A stretch of 64,000 nt of DNA from Miscanthus floridulus (Eukaryota > Streptophyta > Magnoliopsida > Poales > Poaceae), in contig NC_089581.1 of NCBI RefSeq assembly GCF_019320115.1, positions 96,133,316-96,197,315 on the forward strand. Reading direction: 5' to 3'. The translations under genes were made by a program, and so were the position numbers. Shown in pieces: positions 35,763-46,569 of the stretch; within the stretch, counting starts at the first letter, position 1, and every line of letters starts with the position of its first letter. The notes beneath the pieces were generated by a model that worked only from the letters and a program-made list of their open reading frames with translations, searched no databases and had not been told where the DNA came from.

Positions 35763-36200
35763 CTTGCATCAAACACAAATCTAATGTAATAGGTGCCTGC
35801 TATTGCATCAATTTTGCAAATATGATACAATAGGTGGTTGTTATTGCATCGAGAAGGAGTTGGATGCGATAGTAATTCATGTCGATGCAATAGGTTTGAC
35901 CTATCGCACCGATTTCATACAAGAGATGCAATAGGTAGAAATTATTGCATTGGACAAATTTGGTTGCGTTACTATTGATTTTTGATGCAATATGTAGGTG
36001 GTATTGCACTGGTTTAGAATATAGGTGCAATTAGGAAGTACTACTGCATCGGATTGATAGTGCTAGACTCTAATGCAACATGTGATTGCTTTTTTTTTGC
36101 GACTAGCAATATGTGATTGCTATTGCATCGGTTTTGTAGTGATTCGATGCGACACATGGTTAATATTGCAACAAAAGTTTTGTGTTGCAAGATGCTAAAA
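35763..36200. repeat. Array of GATGCAATA / TATTGCATC dyads
   Basis: Around eight units in which GATGCAATAGG (or a one-base variant) is followed after 10-25 bases by its inverse TATTGCATCGG. Examples start at 35824, 35884, 35925 and 35984; inverse words occur at 35801, 35841 and 36121. Each pair could form a short hairpin. GGTTTTGTAGTG at 36130-36141 is the reverse of a CACTA-type terminus (CACTACAAAACC). Subterminal arrays of such words are typical of CACTA transposons, but no second terminus or transposase is visible. Confidence 0.7.
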
Positions 36201-36389
36201 CATATCGTTGGGGCACAAGTGTTGCTCATAACTTCAAAAGTTATCATTTTTATCTTGACAAATATTTTCTTTGCAAAAAACGAATTTAATAAATTTATAA
36301 ACAAAAGTAATTCTATGGCGGCCCCGGAAAAGACAAGTTTACCCACCCACTGGAGGCCCATGCAGAAAATGCTAAAAATACCCAAAAAT

Positions 36390-36470
36390 AAATGAAAGCA
36401 ATAGGGATCGAACTTATGACCAAGCTCACATAGGAAATGGGCCTTGCCAACTGAGAATAGTGCACGTTGA
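36390..36470 (-). mobile_element. tRNA-like module, possible SINE fragment
   Basis: On the minus strand an A-box-like CTCAGTTGGCAAGG (36442-36455) is followed about 30 bases later by a B-box GTTCGATCCC (36404-36413). No A-tail or target duplication was found. Confidence 0.4.
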
Positions 36471-37518
36471 TGCACTTTAGTGCATATTATTTAGCTATCC
36501 AAGGAAATAGGCCTTAGCACTTTTGTTTCCATCAGCACCTTCTCAGCCCAATGGGATACGTCGGCAATGTTCTGCGCCCATTGTGCTAAATTGGCAATGT
36601 TGCAGAGCTAGCAAAATGTATCTCCTACAACTAAAAAGAACAAAGCGTGGGCACTTTTTGGTGTGACATTTGTTTTGGGTCTACCTCTCCCAGTGCGATA
36701 CGATATCGTGGCGACGTGGAAGGAAGGTGCCCCTTGTGATATGATACCACGGCAAAGGAAGGAAGGCGTCGTACATTGGGCAACTTCAAAGGAAGGCGCC
36801 CCTCTTCTCCCCGTGCGATCCCGCGAGCATAGATGGAAGGCGCCGGTAGGTGGGACCGTGATGCCCGCTCGCCCCAATCCCACGATCCATCCACACTCCA
36901 TCTGCTCCTACGAGCCCATTCCAACCATGCTCGTGCATGCGCATCACCGACGCCGCCTCTCCCTCCCTGCCCTAGGTCCTTGTGCACCGCATCACCTTTT
37001 GCTCATCTTCTAGGACAGCGATACGTGGAGGTCACCGCCTGCCTCTCCACCATCCTCCGCGCCTGCACCGGCACCTCGCCAAGTCAGGACACCATAGGAG
37101 ACCTTCGATGTGCCATGACTGCCCCCTCCCTCGATCGCTGAACTGCTACCGCAACTAACGTCCACACCCGTCATGGATGACGACTATGATGCGTCCATTG
37201 TCTAGGCCCCAATCCACCTCCTCTACTGCTCCATGGATCTCGATCTACATTGAGACCTTGATTGCTAAGGTCAGCACTTCTCGATTCCTGTTTCTCTTCC
37301 ACATTGTTCTCCTGATACCCCGAATCCCCTCCCCAGAGAGATGGAATACCATAAGGATATATGCGAGGGCAGGTACGTTGGTGGTTGTGGTTATGCATGT
37401 TGTGGAGAGATCTCTGATACGCATCAGGTTGCTCAAGTTGGTCATTGAGATGGGTTTTGGGTGAAAAAGAACATCTACAACGTCTCATGTGAGGGCTACT
37501 TTGGGTTCTACATGTCAG
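36471..37518. other. Unassigned sequence, partly GC-rich
   Basis: 36.66-37.15 kb is GC-rich with several short overlapping ORFs on both strands and no recognisable domain. It may be a decayed promoter/5' exon or the inside of a CACTA-like element. 37.3-37.5 kb contains a coding-like plus-strand stretch (MEYHKDICEGRYVGG) that I cannot identify. It ends with GTCAG, which could be one half of the target duplication of the next element. Confidence 0.3.
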
Positions 37519-39776
37519 TGAAAGGACCTAGGATGCCACTTAGAGGGGGGGTGAATAGGCATTTCTGAAAATTAACACCTTTAAATGCGGAAACGATTAG
37601 TAAAGGGAGTTTCCAAAATGGAAACTCCAAATTAAGAGTAATACTACCCCTCACAAGTTAGCCATAGCAGTATACAAGGTATAAAGAATATATCTAGAAG
37701 CTACAACCCTGCAACACAAAGTTAGAATAGAGAATGAATATATTCAGCACAGGCAGGAAATACCAGACATGTCTGGTATACACGGTTTTTGCAGAGCAGC
37801 CCTAAACTTGCTCCTTTCGATTTCTATCTTCAAACCAAACTGCAGGTACCTACTAGAGATGACTAATATACATAGAGAACCTGCACAAGAGCTGGAGCAA
37901 CACAAATATCATATGAAATGCGAATTGAGACACGATATTTGTTTTACTGAAGTTCGGACTCGTTCGAGTCCTACTCTCCATTGAGGGGACTATGGGCAAC
38001 CCAGCGAAGGTCAGCCCTAGAGGGTACCACGAAGGTCACTCCAACTCCTTTTCCTCCTTCCACCTAGTTGATTCCGAGGCGGCGGAATCGACTGTTACAC
38101 ACTTTTTGAGGCACACCATAATCTCTCAGGTGCTCTCCGGCGATGCCTAGCCATCTAGGACCGAAGAGTCCAAGAGTAACAAATGCGAATCACGAGATTG
38201 ACAATATGTACAAGTGCTCAAGTGGTTGGATTGCTCTCTTTTTGAATTTCTCTCAACCCACTAATGGATTTGGCAATTTGGATCACACACTCACTAAGAG
38301 AGGGTTTGGGAGAGTTAGCAAGACTCAAAAACGTGTATTGCAACTAGCAAAATCAGCAGCATCCAAAGGTGGAGGCTTGGGGGTATTTGTAGCCCCTTTG
38401 AAAAACTAGTCATTTTCTAGCCGTTGGAATACCGAACACGTCCAGTACGTCCGGTATGACTTGCACTGCGCCAACGGTAACTGAGTAAAGTATCATTGTG
38501 AGGCATCAGAACTCTCGACGAATGCTGGAACTCCTGACCGTCGAAACTCCCGACTCATGTTGGAACTCCCGACCCTCAGCTTATTTGAAAACTAGCCGTT
38601 GGGCTGTGGCCTGCTATACCGGACACGTCCAGTGTGACCAGGTAGTTAAGTCTCTAGTCAATTAGGTGTCGGGACGTCAAAACTCCCGATGAATGCCGGA
38701 ACTCCCGATGAACCAACCCGAGAACACCAAGTATCAGTTAAGCGCAAGACGTCGGAACTCCCGACGATTGCTGGAACTCTCGGCCGTCGGAACTACTGAC
38801 TCACATCAGAACTCCCAACGAACCAACCCAAGAACACCAAGTATTTTACCATGGCTGGGCAAATACTGAACACGTCCAGTATCAATACGCTAGACAAGCA
38901 AAAAACAAGTTAGCTCTTTTGTCTCTTAAACACTCAAAACTCACATGGGTTGGCATAAGCACTTATGAATAATCATTTATCAACATGATGCATCCCTCTT
39001 AATAGTATGACATTCTATTTACTCAAAATCAAAGGAAAGATGAATTTATACCACTTGAGTTGATCTCTTTTGAATTGATGCCATCTCTTTCAATCTTCAT
39101 CAAGTAAGGGTGCCAGCATATTGATATTGATCTTTTCACTTGAGCATAGCCATCTTGAGCACATGACTTGATTCCATTCATCAGATATGAATAACTCCAA
39201 ATGCATCAAGTCACTTCCAACACTTTGTCCAATATAGATTTGATCCTCCACATCAATATGACCATCTTAGCTTGATTAGTACCTCAACTAAATGCAAATA
39301 CTTCCTTCTTCACCTTAGCTAGGTTCTTTGGCTGCCAAGCCATCGCTTGCCCTTCACCCTTGCTTAGTACCTCGAAGCCTTTCCTTGCTATCTTCACCAT
39401 CTCAAGCCATCAAGTCACATCTTGTGTTGAATCATCCATTCATTTGTATTGTTATCTTTTTCATTTCAATTTAGCAAGCTTCAAATATGAGACCATTCCA
39501 TATGTAATCCCTCATGTCTCATTAATTAATTCTTATTGAGCTTGCTTTCACATAGTGCATGGAAATCCCACAACAAATAAGCCTTTGCATGAATTCCATT
39601 TGTATTATTGTCTTGTGCTTGAACTAGATTGTTTATACAACAACACATCATTTTGGCTTTCATTGAGTACCTGTGAGATAACCAATTACTTGTCCATACT
39701 TAGCAAATGGATTAGACCTTTAATCATGTTGTCATTCAATCATCCAAAACCCACTAAAGGGCTAGATGCACTTTCA
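37519..39776 (-). repeat. 3' LTR of Copia family B
   Basis: 2258 bp, TGAAAGGACCTAGG to ATGCACTTTCA; minus orientation is shown by the polypurine tract on its right. U3 (38.4-38.9 kb) is full of ACCGGACACGTCC-type dyads and GGAACTCCCGAC repeats. The TATA-box position (38383-38392) reads CTACAAATAC on the minus strand, one transition away from the intact box in the other LTR. Confidence 0.92.
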
Positions 39777-39790
39777 ATCTCCCCCTTTTT
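39777..39790 (-). other. Polypurine tract of Copia B
   Basis: Minus strand AAAAAGGGGGAGAT immediately before the LTR start TGAAAGTGC. Confidence 0.9.
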
Positions 39791-40683
39791 GATGATTGAT
39801 GACAACTTGATTAAAGCTTACAAAAGGATATAAACATTTAAGCTTTTGGGTTCAATGATTTATGAGAGGCTCCCCCTTAATATGTTCTTATGATTAGAAT
39901 TCACAAAATGACCTCAAATATCGATTGCACATACTAAAACATATAGGAGACTCCCCCTAAATCATTGCATCCGTGGGGTGCAAGTGTATGTGACAAAGTA
40001 AAACCGTGATGCATATGACAAGATATATCACACAAGAATAAATATAAAAGCATCACATAAAACATTTTCATTCTAGCATGCATGGTCCTTATGAAAATAA
40101 ATACAACACATGTATGTCACACATAGCACTCATTACACATTTTATCAAGTCCACAAGCCACTAATATAAATATAGATCATGTCTCAAGAGATACATAGAT
40201 AAAGCATAAGTGTAAGTCTCATCTCTCACAAGATACAATCTATCTCAAACTCAAGATACATCAATGAAGCTCAAAAAACTACAGCTGCAGTAGATATCTC
40301 CAGGTACAAAGATAAGCAAATGAAACAAACATCCTGAAGCTTTAATCAACATCACTCCCCCTTTGTCATCCATCACCACAAAGGTCCAACAACGACATAC
40401 TAAGCTCAAAGGGTCTTCAAGTTGTCTCTGAAAGTTGTGATCACTCATCACCATCTTCATCTCCATCTCTACCATCATCTTCATCATCTGAGCATGGAGC
40501 ACTAGGTGGGCTGAGAACCACCCTCACTAGACTAGGTCATAGCCACTAGACCCATAGTAGCTGAAACCACTTGTGAGGTCACTCCACCAGTCTGAAGCAT
40601 ACTCATCTGCAGCACTGGGACATGGCTGAGAGTGAGTAGGCACATGAGCCTATAGTGGTAAAGTGTTAGGGTGCTTCAGGTGC

Positions 40684-42307
40684 CTACTGCTGCTGCTCCT
40701 GTCCCTGGAGAAACTCAGCAAACTCTCTGTCGTACCTAGCCTGCTGCTGCTCCTTAGTCTTAGGCTCACTGGCTACCTCATCTGATAGTGGAAACCTAGG
40801 AGGATCAAGCTCAAGTCTAGTAGCAATCTGCTTCAGAGTTCCGAGTATCCTTCCTCCTAGCCTCCCTCTCCTTCTTTTGATAGGTGTGGATGTCTCTGCA
40901 CATCCCAAATATAGAACTGAAGAATCTATGGATGGGCAAGGGAGGACTGCCATGATGTGAAGTAGAATGAGAGTGAGAACCACATGGTGGAGGGGAAGCT
41001 CTTCCTGCTGCTACACCACCTGTAGGTGCATCTACCTCTGCTACTGCTGCTCCCCTTGGACTTGCTGGAGGTACTCCAACCTCTATCAAGTCATCCACTA
41101 TCTTTAGGACTTTATGCTTCTTGTCATACTCAAATGTGTGTCCTATGACCTTCTCAATCATATACATGATGTAGGGTGCAAATCCATAGCCCTTGAGGGG
41201 CCTCTCACCCACACTCCTGATCTCTGACCAAATAAAGTAAAAAACACTGAATGGTTGTGCACCCAGTGACATCCTGTGGAGCAAGTTTTTAGAATAGTCT
41301 ACAATGGTCCCTTTATCTCCTCTCTTGCAATCAATGGTCTTCCTAAACATCCTGTCCAGGTACCTATAGGTATAGTGAAGACCAACTATGTTCCCAACTG
41401 CTCCTCTCTCACCTCCTGGTGGGTACATGTAGGCAAGCTGCTCAGGAGGTAACACCTAGCTCTATGTGGATCTTGTCTGTCTAAAGGTCCTCCTCTGAGA
41501 AGCCAAGAAAATCTACAAAGGCATCGTAGTCTACACTGTACCACTGGCCCTCAAGCATCCAATGCATATGCCTCGGCTCCTCTTCCACAAACAAAGTGGC
41601 ATAGAACTATGCAATGACTTCAGAGTTCCAATCATGTACAAACTCCATGAGTGAGTATACACCTGTGCGGTGACAAGTGGCAATAGCATGGTCAATGGAG
41701 GACTTCCATAGCTCTCTTACATATTTCCAATCTATCCACTGAGACTTGGCTACCACAGGATTCCTAGCAAGTATCACACTAGTGTAATAATCTAGATGGA
41801 ACATAGTGTGAAAGCGATGATCATACTGAATCCTAGGCAAACCTCTGGGATCAATCCTCCTCTAATCTCTTGCTCTCTCAGTCATACCCTTTCCTTTGTA
41901 GTTCACTCTGACAACATAGTTGGGCAAAACCGGAGCATGTACTTCAAGAAGGCCATAGTGCATGCCCTGACCTAGGTGGTGCACTAGAGGTGCCTGCTCC
42001 TCCTTTTCTATCTCCTCAGAGCTGTCACCACCATCTGACTCTCTATTTGAATCTCTATCAGTGCTCTTCCTTTTCCTATTCTCAACTCTATAATCCCCAA
42101 TTTCATCATCAGAAGAGGGGCTGCTATCACCATCACCACTCTCTCTATACTATGGAGCACCCCTAGTGGACTCTAGAGGGTCTCCTGCTGCTGCTGACTA
42201 AACCTAGGATGTAAGTCCTGCCTTACCTTCTTGTATTTTTCAAATGTAGGCCTATCGTGCTGAGCCTTGGACCAAGGCTTGAGCCTACCATCCTTGTGTC
42301 TCCCCAT
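40684..42307 (-). pseudogene. Second ORF of Copia B, plant transposon-protein-like
   Basis: ATG at 42305-42307 gives MGRHKDGRLKPWSKAQHD. Next is an acidic Ser/Asp/Glu region (DGDSSPSSDDEIGDY, about residues 60-100), then a globular part (RIQYDHRFHTMFHLDYY, WIDWKYVRELWKSSIDHA). The best-conserved core is PRHMHWMLEGQWYSVDYDAF with GERGAVGNIVGLHYTYRYL. The order FYATL...W..G......F...LGF recalls the Pfam 'putative plant transposon protein' family often found in grass retroelements; its function is unknown. The tail is Gly/Ala/Ser/Pro-rich and ends EQQQ. About 540 codons, with several stops and a frame change near 41600. It is not a pol product. Confidence 0.7.
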
Positions 42308-44640
42308 GCCTTGCTGCCCTATATCCAAATAATATTCAATATAGAATTGATCTTAGAAGCATGTCCAAAAGATATCTCATTTTTGTTGAAATATAGGAAT
42401 AAGACCAATCATTTAGTGCTTTGTAATCACCTCAACCAAACCTAGGTCATAAGGTTTACGAAGCATTGCCAACAACTGACCTTAGCCCTAGAATCAACTA
42501 TTGAAAGGATAGGAATAAATGGAGCAGAAACCCTGCTCTGCTGGGGAATACCTGACGCATCTGGTATGCACACCAGACACATCCGATATGGGCGTGCAGA
42601 ACCCTCATCGAGGGCATTTGATCCAATCCTCACCAATCCATTTCAAACTTTAATTACATCTTCTAGACCACCAATGTAGCATCTTAACACAAGGAATTCG
42701 AAATTGAAACACTATCCAACAGATCGAACGGGTTTCAGGATTTGAAATACCTAAAATGGCAAACTTGAAATCGATTTCAAATCCACTGAGGAGATCCTTG
42801 ATTCTTGTTGTGTGAACCCTCCATTCCTTCTTCCTTCTCCCCTTCTTCCTTCTTTTCTTCTCCTTGCTTGGCCGCGGTTAGAGGAGGCAGTGCGGGCTGC
42901 TACGGGTCCTGCTGAGGGCCTTACACTCTGCCGCTGCGGCTGAAGGCAAAGGTGAGCCACAGGACTATAGGCGCACGTGGTGTAGAGGCAAGGGAGAGTG
43001 AGAGAGGCACGACCGATGGCATGAGGGTGAGAGCGGGGTGAGCGGCGGTGTTGCTTGGCGAAGAGGATGGGAAAGAAAGAATGGGCCTCAGATCTAGGCC
43101 AATGGGGTAACTTATCCTGACCACCCCACGGATACCGAACACATCCGGTATTTGCGGGTAGATCCCACTTGCTCCAAATTTTCATGTCTTGATTCCAAAA
43201 CCCTTCTCAAATATTTCTTACTCCAAAATAATATTCGTTCTTGATCCAAATAAGGTGCAATTATTTTTCTTATCCAAATGCCAAGAGTATCACTTCTCTT
43301 TTCCAAATATTTGGCATATATAGATTTTGCTTACTTGAGAGAGATATAGTGAAACATAGTAGAATGTGGACTTAAGAAAGCCATGTCATGTGTGATTAGC
43401 CAATCAAACAATCATGGAGAGCTATAATCATCACATGACAAGGCTAGGTCACAAAGACCGAGATTCAAATAGTTTTTTAAATTCACACCACCTACACATG
43501 CTAGTTATGGGTTTTGAAAAACATCTCTCCTATGTCACACAAATGCACACTCTAGCATATAAAGCGCCTTAGATGCACTTGCAATACATGAATGTAAAAA
43601 CATAGCTTCGCCTTGAGCCCAGAAGATCACCACTGAGATACATAGCATGATAATCATTATGTTGACCTTAATTGCCAAATAATCATGCTAGATACGAAAT
43701 CAATTTTTATCCAAACGACTACAATAAATGCTAGATAAATTGTTTAGTCCACAAAGGTGCAAAATAGAAACTGAGCCCCCCCCTAAATAAGTGCTTTAAG
43801 TAATTCGAATGACTTTCAACTAGCACTTTATTCTATTAAGAATTTGGGAGTCAATTTTCTATTTTGACCAACACGAAGTAATAATGCCATATTTAAATTT
43901 GAGTACAAGAGATGCTCACAATCCACTTAGATTTGGTAAATCATAAGCTTCTGAGTAAATAAAGGATATATGTAAATATATAGATCAAAGACTCTATTGC
44001 AATCGAATTAGTGTTCTGGTTCCTGTAATACCGGATACGTCCGATAGACATACTGGACACGTCTAGCATGTTCAAAATAGAAACACTTCTCTTTCTATCC
44101 TTGGGCATACCAGGACATGTCCGGTAGGTGCAGGACAGAGACAATTAATCCGCTGCTTGTGATTCTTCATTTTAGCTCAAGTATTTCTTTTATGCCCTGC
44201 ATCTCAGCAAATAAATTGCTCTACTAGAGAGCTATTAAAAGCACCATATGGCAAACATGATAACTATCAAGTGAAACTAATTAGCCACTTTCAATATTTC
44301 ACAAATATGCCTATTTGTGAGCCATTGAGCACAAGACACACAAAGTGGCTATCATAAAAGGTTTCGGATACTTGTTACCAATGGTGAGGATGAAGTAGAT
44401 GATATATTTATTAAATTATCTTCGGGTCAACCATATAGAAAATTATGATGAGAATTGGTTGATAGATTGAGTGAATATTTTCAATTTGCTTGCTCAACCA
44501 CCCCGAAGCTTTTATCTCATCACCAAGTACCTACATCATTAACCTAAGCACACTTTGGTACCCAACTCTTGTTGGGTCCTTGTGGGTTAGTCAATAAGTG
44601 GTTAGGTACCCAAATGGCTTTAGTACTAGTTTGTGGTGAA
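42308..44640 (-). other. Spacer between gag and second ORF, with GC-rich leader
   Basis: No continuous ORF. 42.78-43.15 kb is markedly GC-rich. On the minus strand it reads like a plant 5' leader (CT-rich, then purine-rich), about 0.5-0.8 kb upstream of the second ORF. The rest is AT-rich. ACCGGACATGTCCGG-type dyads occur near 42545, 42572, 43132, 44028 and 44108. Confidence 0.5.
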
Positions 44641-44644
44641 CACA

Positions 44645-46516
44645 TCACTTTGCTAGTGCTAACTCCATTTGTGGTCTTCTAAGCGTATCATTATAAACAA
44701 ATGTGTTCGGCTTAGGAGTGTTACCATTTGGGCATTCATAGCTTAGATGCCCCTTTCTTCTACAAGCATAGTATATGTGGCCTTTGTTTGCTCTATGCTT
44801 GTTTTGCTTATATGGACATCTATCAACCTTGTGGACCCATCTCATTGCATCCATATCATCTTCTTGTTGCAACTTGGGCTTCCTTTCTTGCCTCTTTGTA
44901 CATTGGGCATTTCTTGGTAGGATGCCCCAATTTCTTGCTCATGAGACAAACGCTTTGTCCATCACTTTTCTTTTGGTTGGCCAACTTGTTTGAGGCCTTT
45001 TGTTTGGCCGCTTCACACTTGTCGGCCCAACTCTTATGTGGACACATTGCCCACTCATGCCCATATAATCCACAACCATAGCATAACCTTTTCCATGTTT
45101 CTTGCTCTTGGTTGTGTTGGCCTTGCTTGAAATGTGATTCTTTTGTTGGTCTTTGGAGGAAGCAAGGTTTGAACCCTTCTCAAGCTTCTTCACCATGTTA
45201 CCACGGTTATCTTGAGAAGGTTGTGCTTTCTCCTTACCCTTCAACCAAATCACATCTTTCTTTAATCTTTCCACTTCTTCTTTGAGCTCTATGTTTTCTA
45301 TGAGATTTAGCTCAATCAAAGATTGGCTTGCTTGAGAAGCACACTCATTAGTACAAGAAATATTTAATTGAGATGGTGTACTAGTGAGTGAATGTGTGAG
45401 AGGTTGAGAAAATTTTACCGATGTGATCGCAACCTCATGAGCCACCTCAAGCATGATGCTTGATTCTACTACTTCCTCATGTGAGCACTTGAGATGAACA
45501 TAGTTTGCTTGTAGCACATCATACTTGCTTGATAGTTCATCTAGCCTTGCCTTGAACTCAAAGTTTTCCTTCTCTAGTTATGAAACAGTAGAAGAGGAGT
45601 TAGTAACTAAAGCATGCTCAATTGAGAATTTTTCATACCTTTCACTTAGAGCCTTTAGTTCTTCCATCTTGGAGATGAGAAATAATTCATGCTTTTGAAG
45701 TGATTGTTCTTGCGTCTCAATCTCTTCTTCAAGCTCATCATTCTTTTCAACTATCTTCATGATGATGAACTTGTCTTTGCGGTTGAGATGATCAAGGTTG
45801 TAGTTGTCTTCAACTTCAACATCACTCTTATCTTGATCATCTACTTGTGTTTTTTCCTTTTCTTGATCTTTCTTGTTACTCTTCTTCTTGCTTTTCTTGG
45901 CCATGAGACACAAGTGATGAGTATCATGAGATACTAAGGTTGACTCATCACTTGGTCGCCACTGGTCTTGAGCTTCCTTGCAAATAGCTACTTGCTGCTC
46001 TGTTGCCTCGGCCATGCTAGACATGTCCGGTATGTGCAGGTAGATAGTAGGTCATGCGCTGCTTACACTTCTTGCTCTGGCTTGGCGCTCTTGAGGTCTT
46101 GTGAAGCTTCTTCACTGCATGAAGACACAATGGACATACTTTCCATTGAAATGCACTCAATAGCATCATCACATTTGGATTTTCCATATAATTCAACAAG
46201 TCTAGTCCAAATGAGATGAGCACTCTTAGGAGGTGGTTGTCCATTAAAGATTGCCTCATCTTGAACCTCTTGCACTCAATGTACTCAAAATGATATTAAT
46301 AGCTTTAGCATTGAGTTGCACGCATATCTCTTCCTCTTTTGACAAATTTTTGTAGTTGCTCCAATCAACTATAGGAAGAGGTATGCTTGCATCCACACTA
46401 TGCTTAACAAGAGGACTAATATCTCTAAAAGCATTGAGTACATGAATTGACCAAGGTAGAAAGTTTGAACCATCATTTTGGAGAAGCACCAGCTCCAACT
46501 CGATAGGCGTTGACAT
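44645..46516 (-). pseudogene. Decayed gag of Copia B
   Basis: ATG at 46516 (MSTPIELELVLLQNDGSNFL, a typical Copia gag start), 42 bases beyond the primer site. Then WTRLVELYGKSKCDDAIE, a Lys-rich and coiled-coil region (QVDDQDKSDVEVEDNYN, EKNDELEEEIETQEQSL), and three CCHC positions. The first knuckle (CYGCGLYGHEWAMC, about 45045-45085) is intact. The second (CLMSKKLGHPTKKC) has Cys-to-Ser, and the third (YYACRRKGHLSYEC) has lost its first Cys. There is a frame change near 46265, another between 46060 and 46020, a stop at about 45578 and a shift near 45050. Confidence 0.85.
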
Positions 46517-46557
46517 CCTTTTCTCACGGTGGTGAAGCTTTAGGTGAGAACCAATAC

Positions 46558-46568
46558 TCTGATACCAA
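46558..46568 (-). other. Primer-binding site of Copia B
   Basis: Minus strand TGGTATCAGAG, one base after the LTR: the initiator-Met tRNA primer type. Confidence 0.9.
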
Positions 46569-46569
46569 T

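Noticed and set aside
35763..36200. CRISPR-like array
   Set aside because: The recurring words are short, imperfect, alternate in orientation and have irregular spacers, and the genome is eukaryotic.
36608..37141. Four overlapping ORFs of about 100 codons
   Set aside because: Mutually overlapping on both strands, compositionally biased (Pro, Arg, His), with no recognisable family; kept only as unassigned sequence.
41891..44640. Possible reverse transcriptase or integrase in Copia B
   Set aside because: I looked for the usual Copia motifs (FxxDD-type block, zinc-binding His/Cys, GAG-pre-integrase) on the minus strand and found none; the element is gag plus second ORF only.
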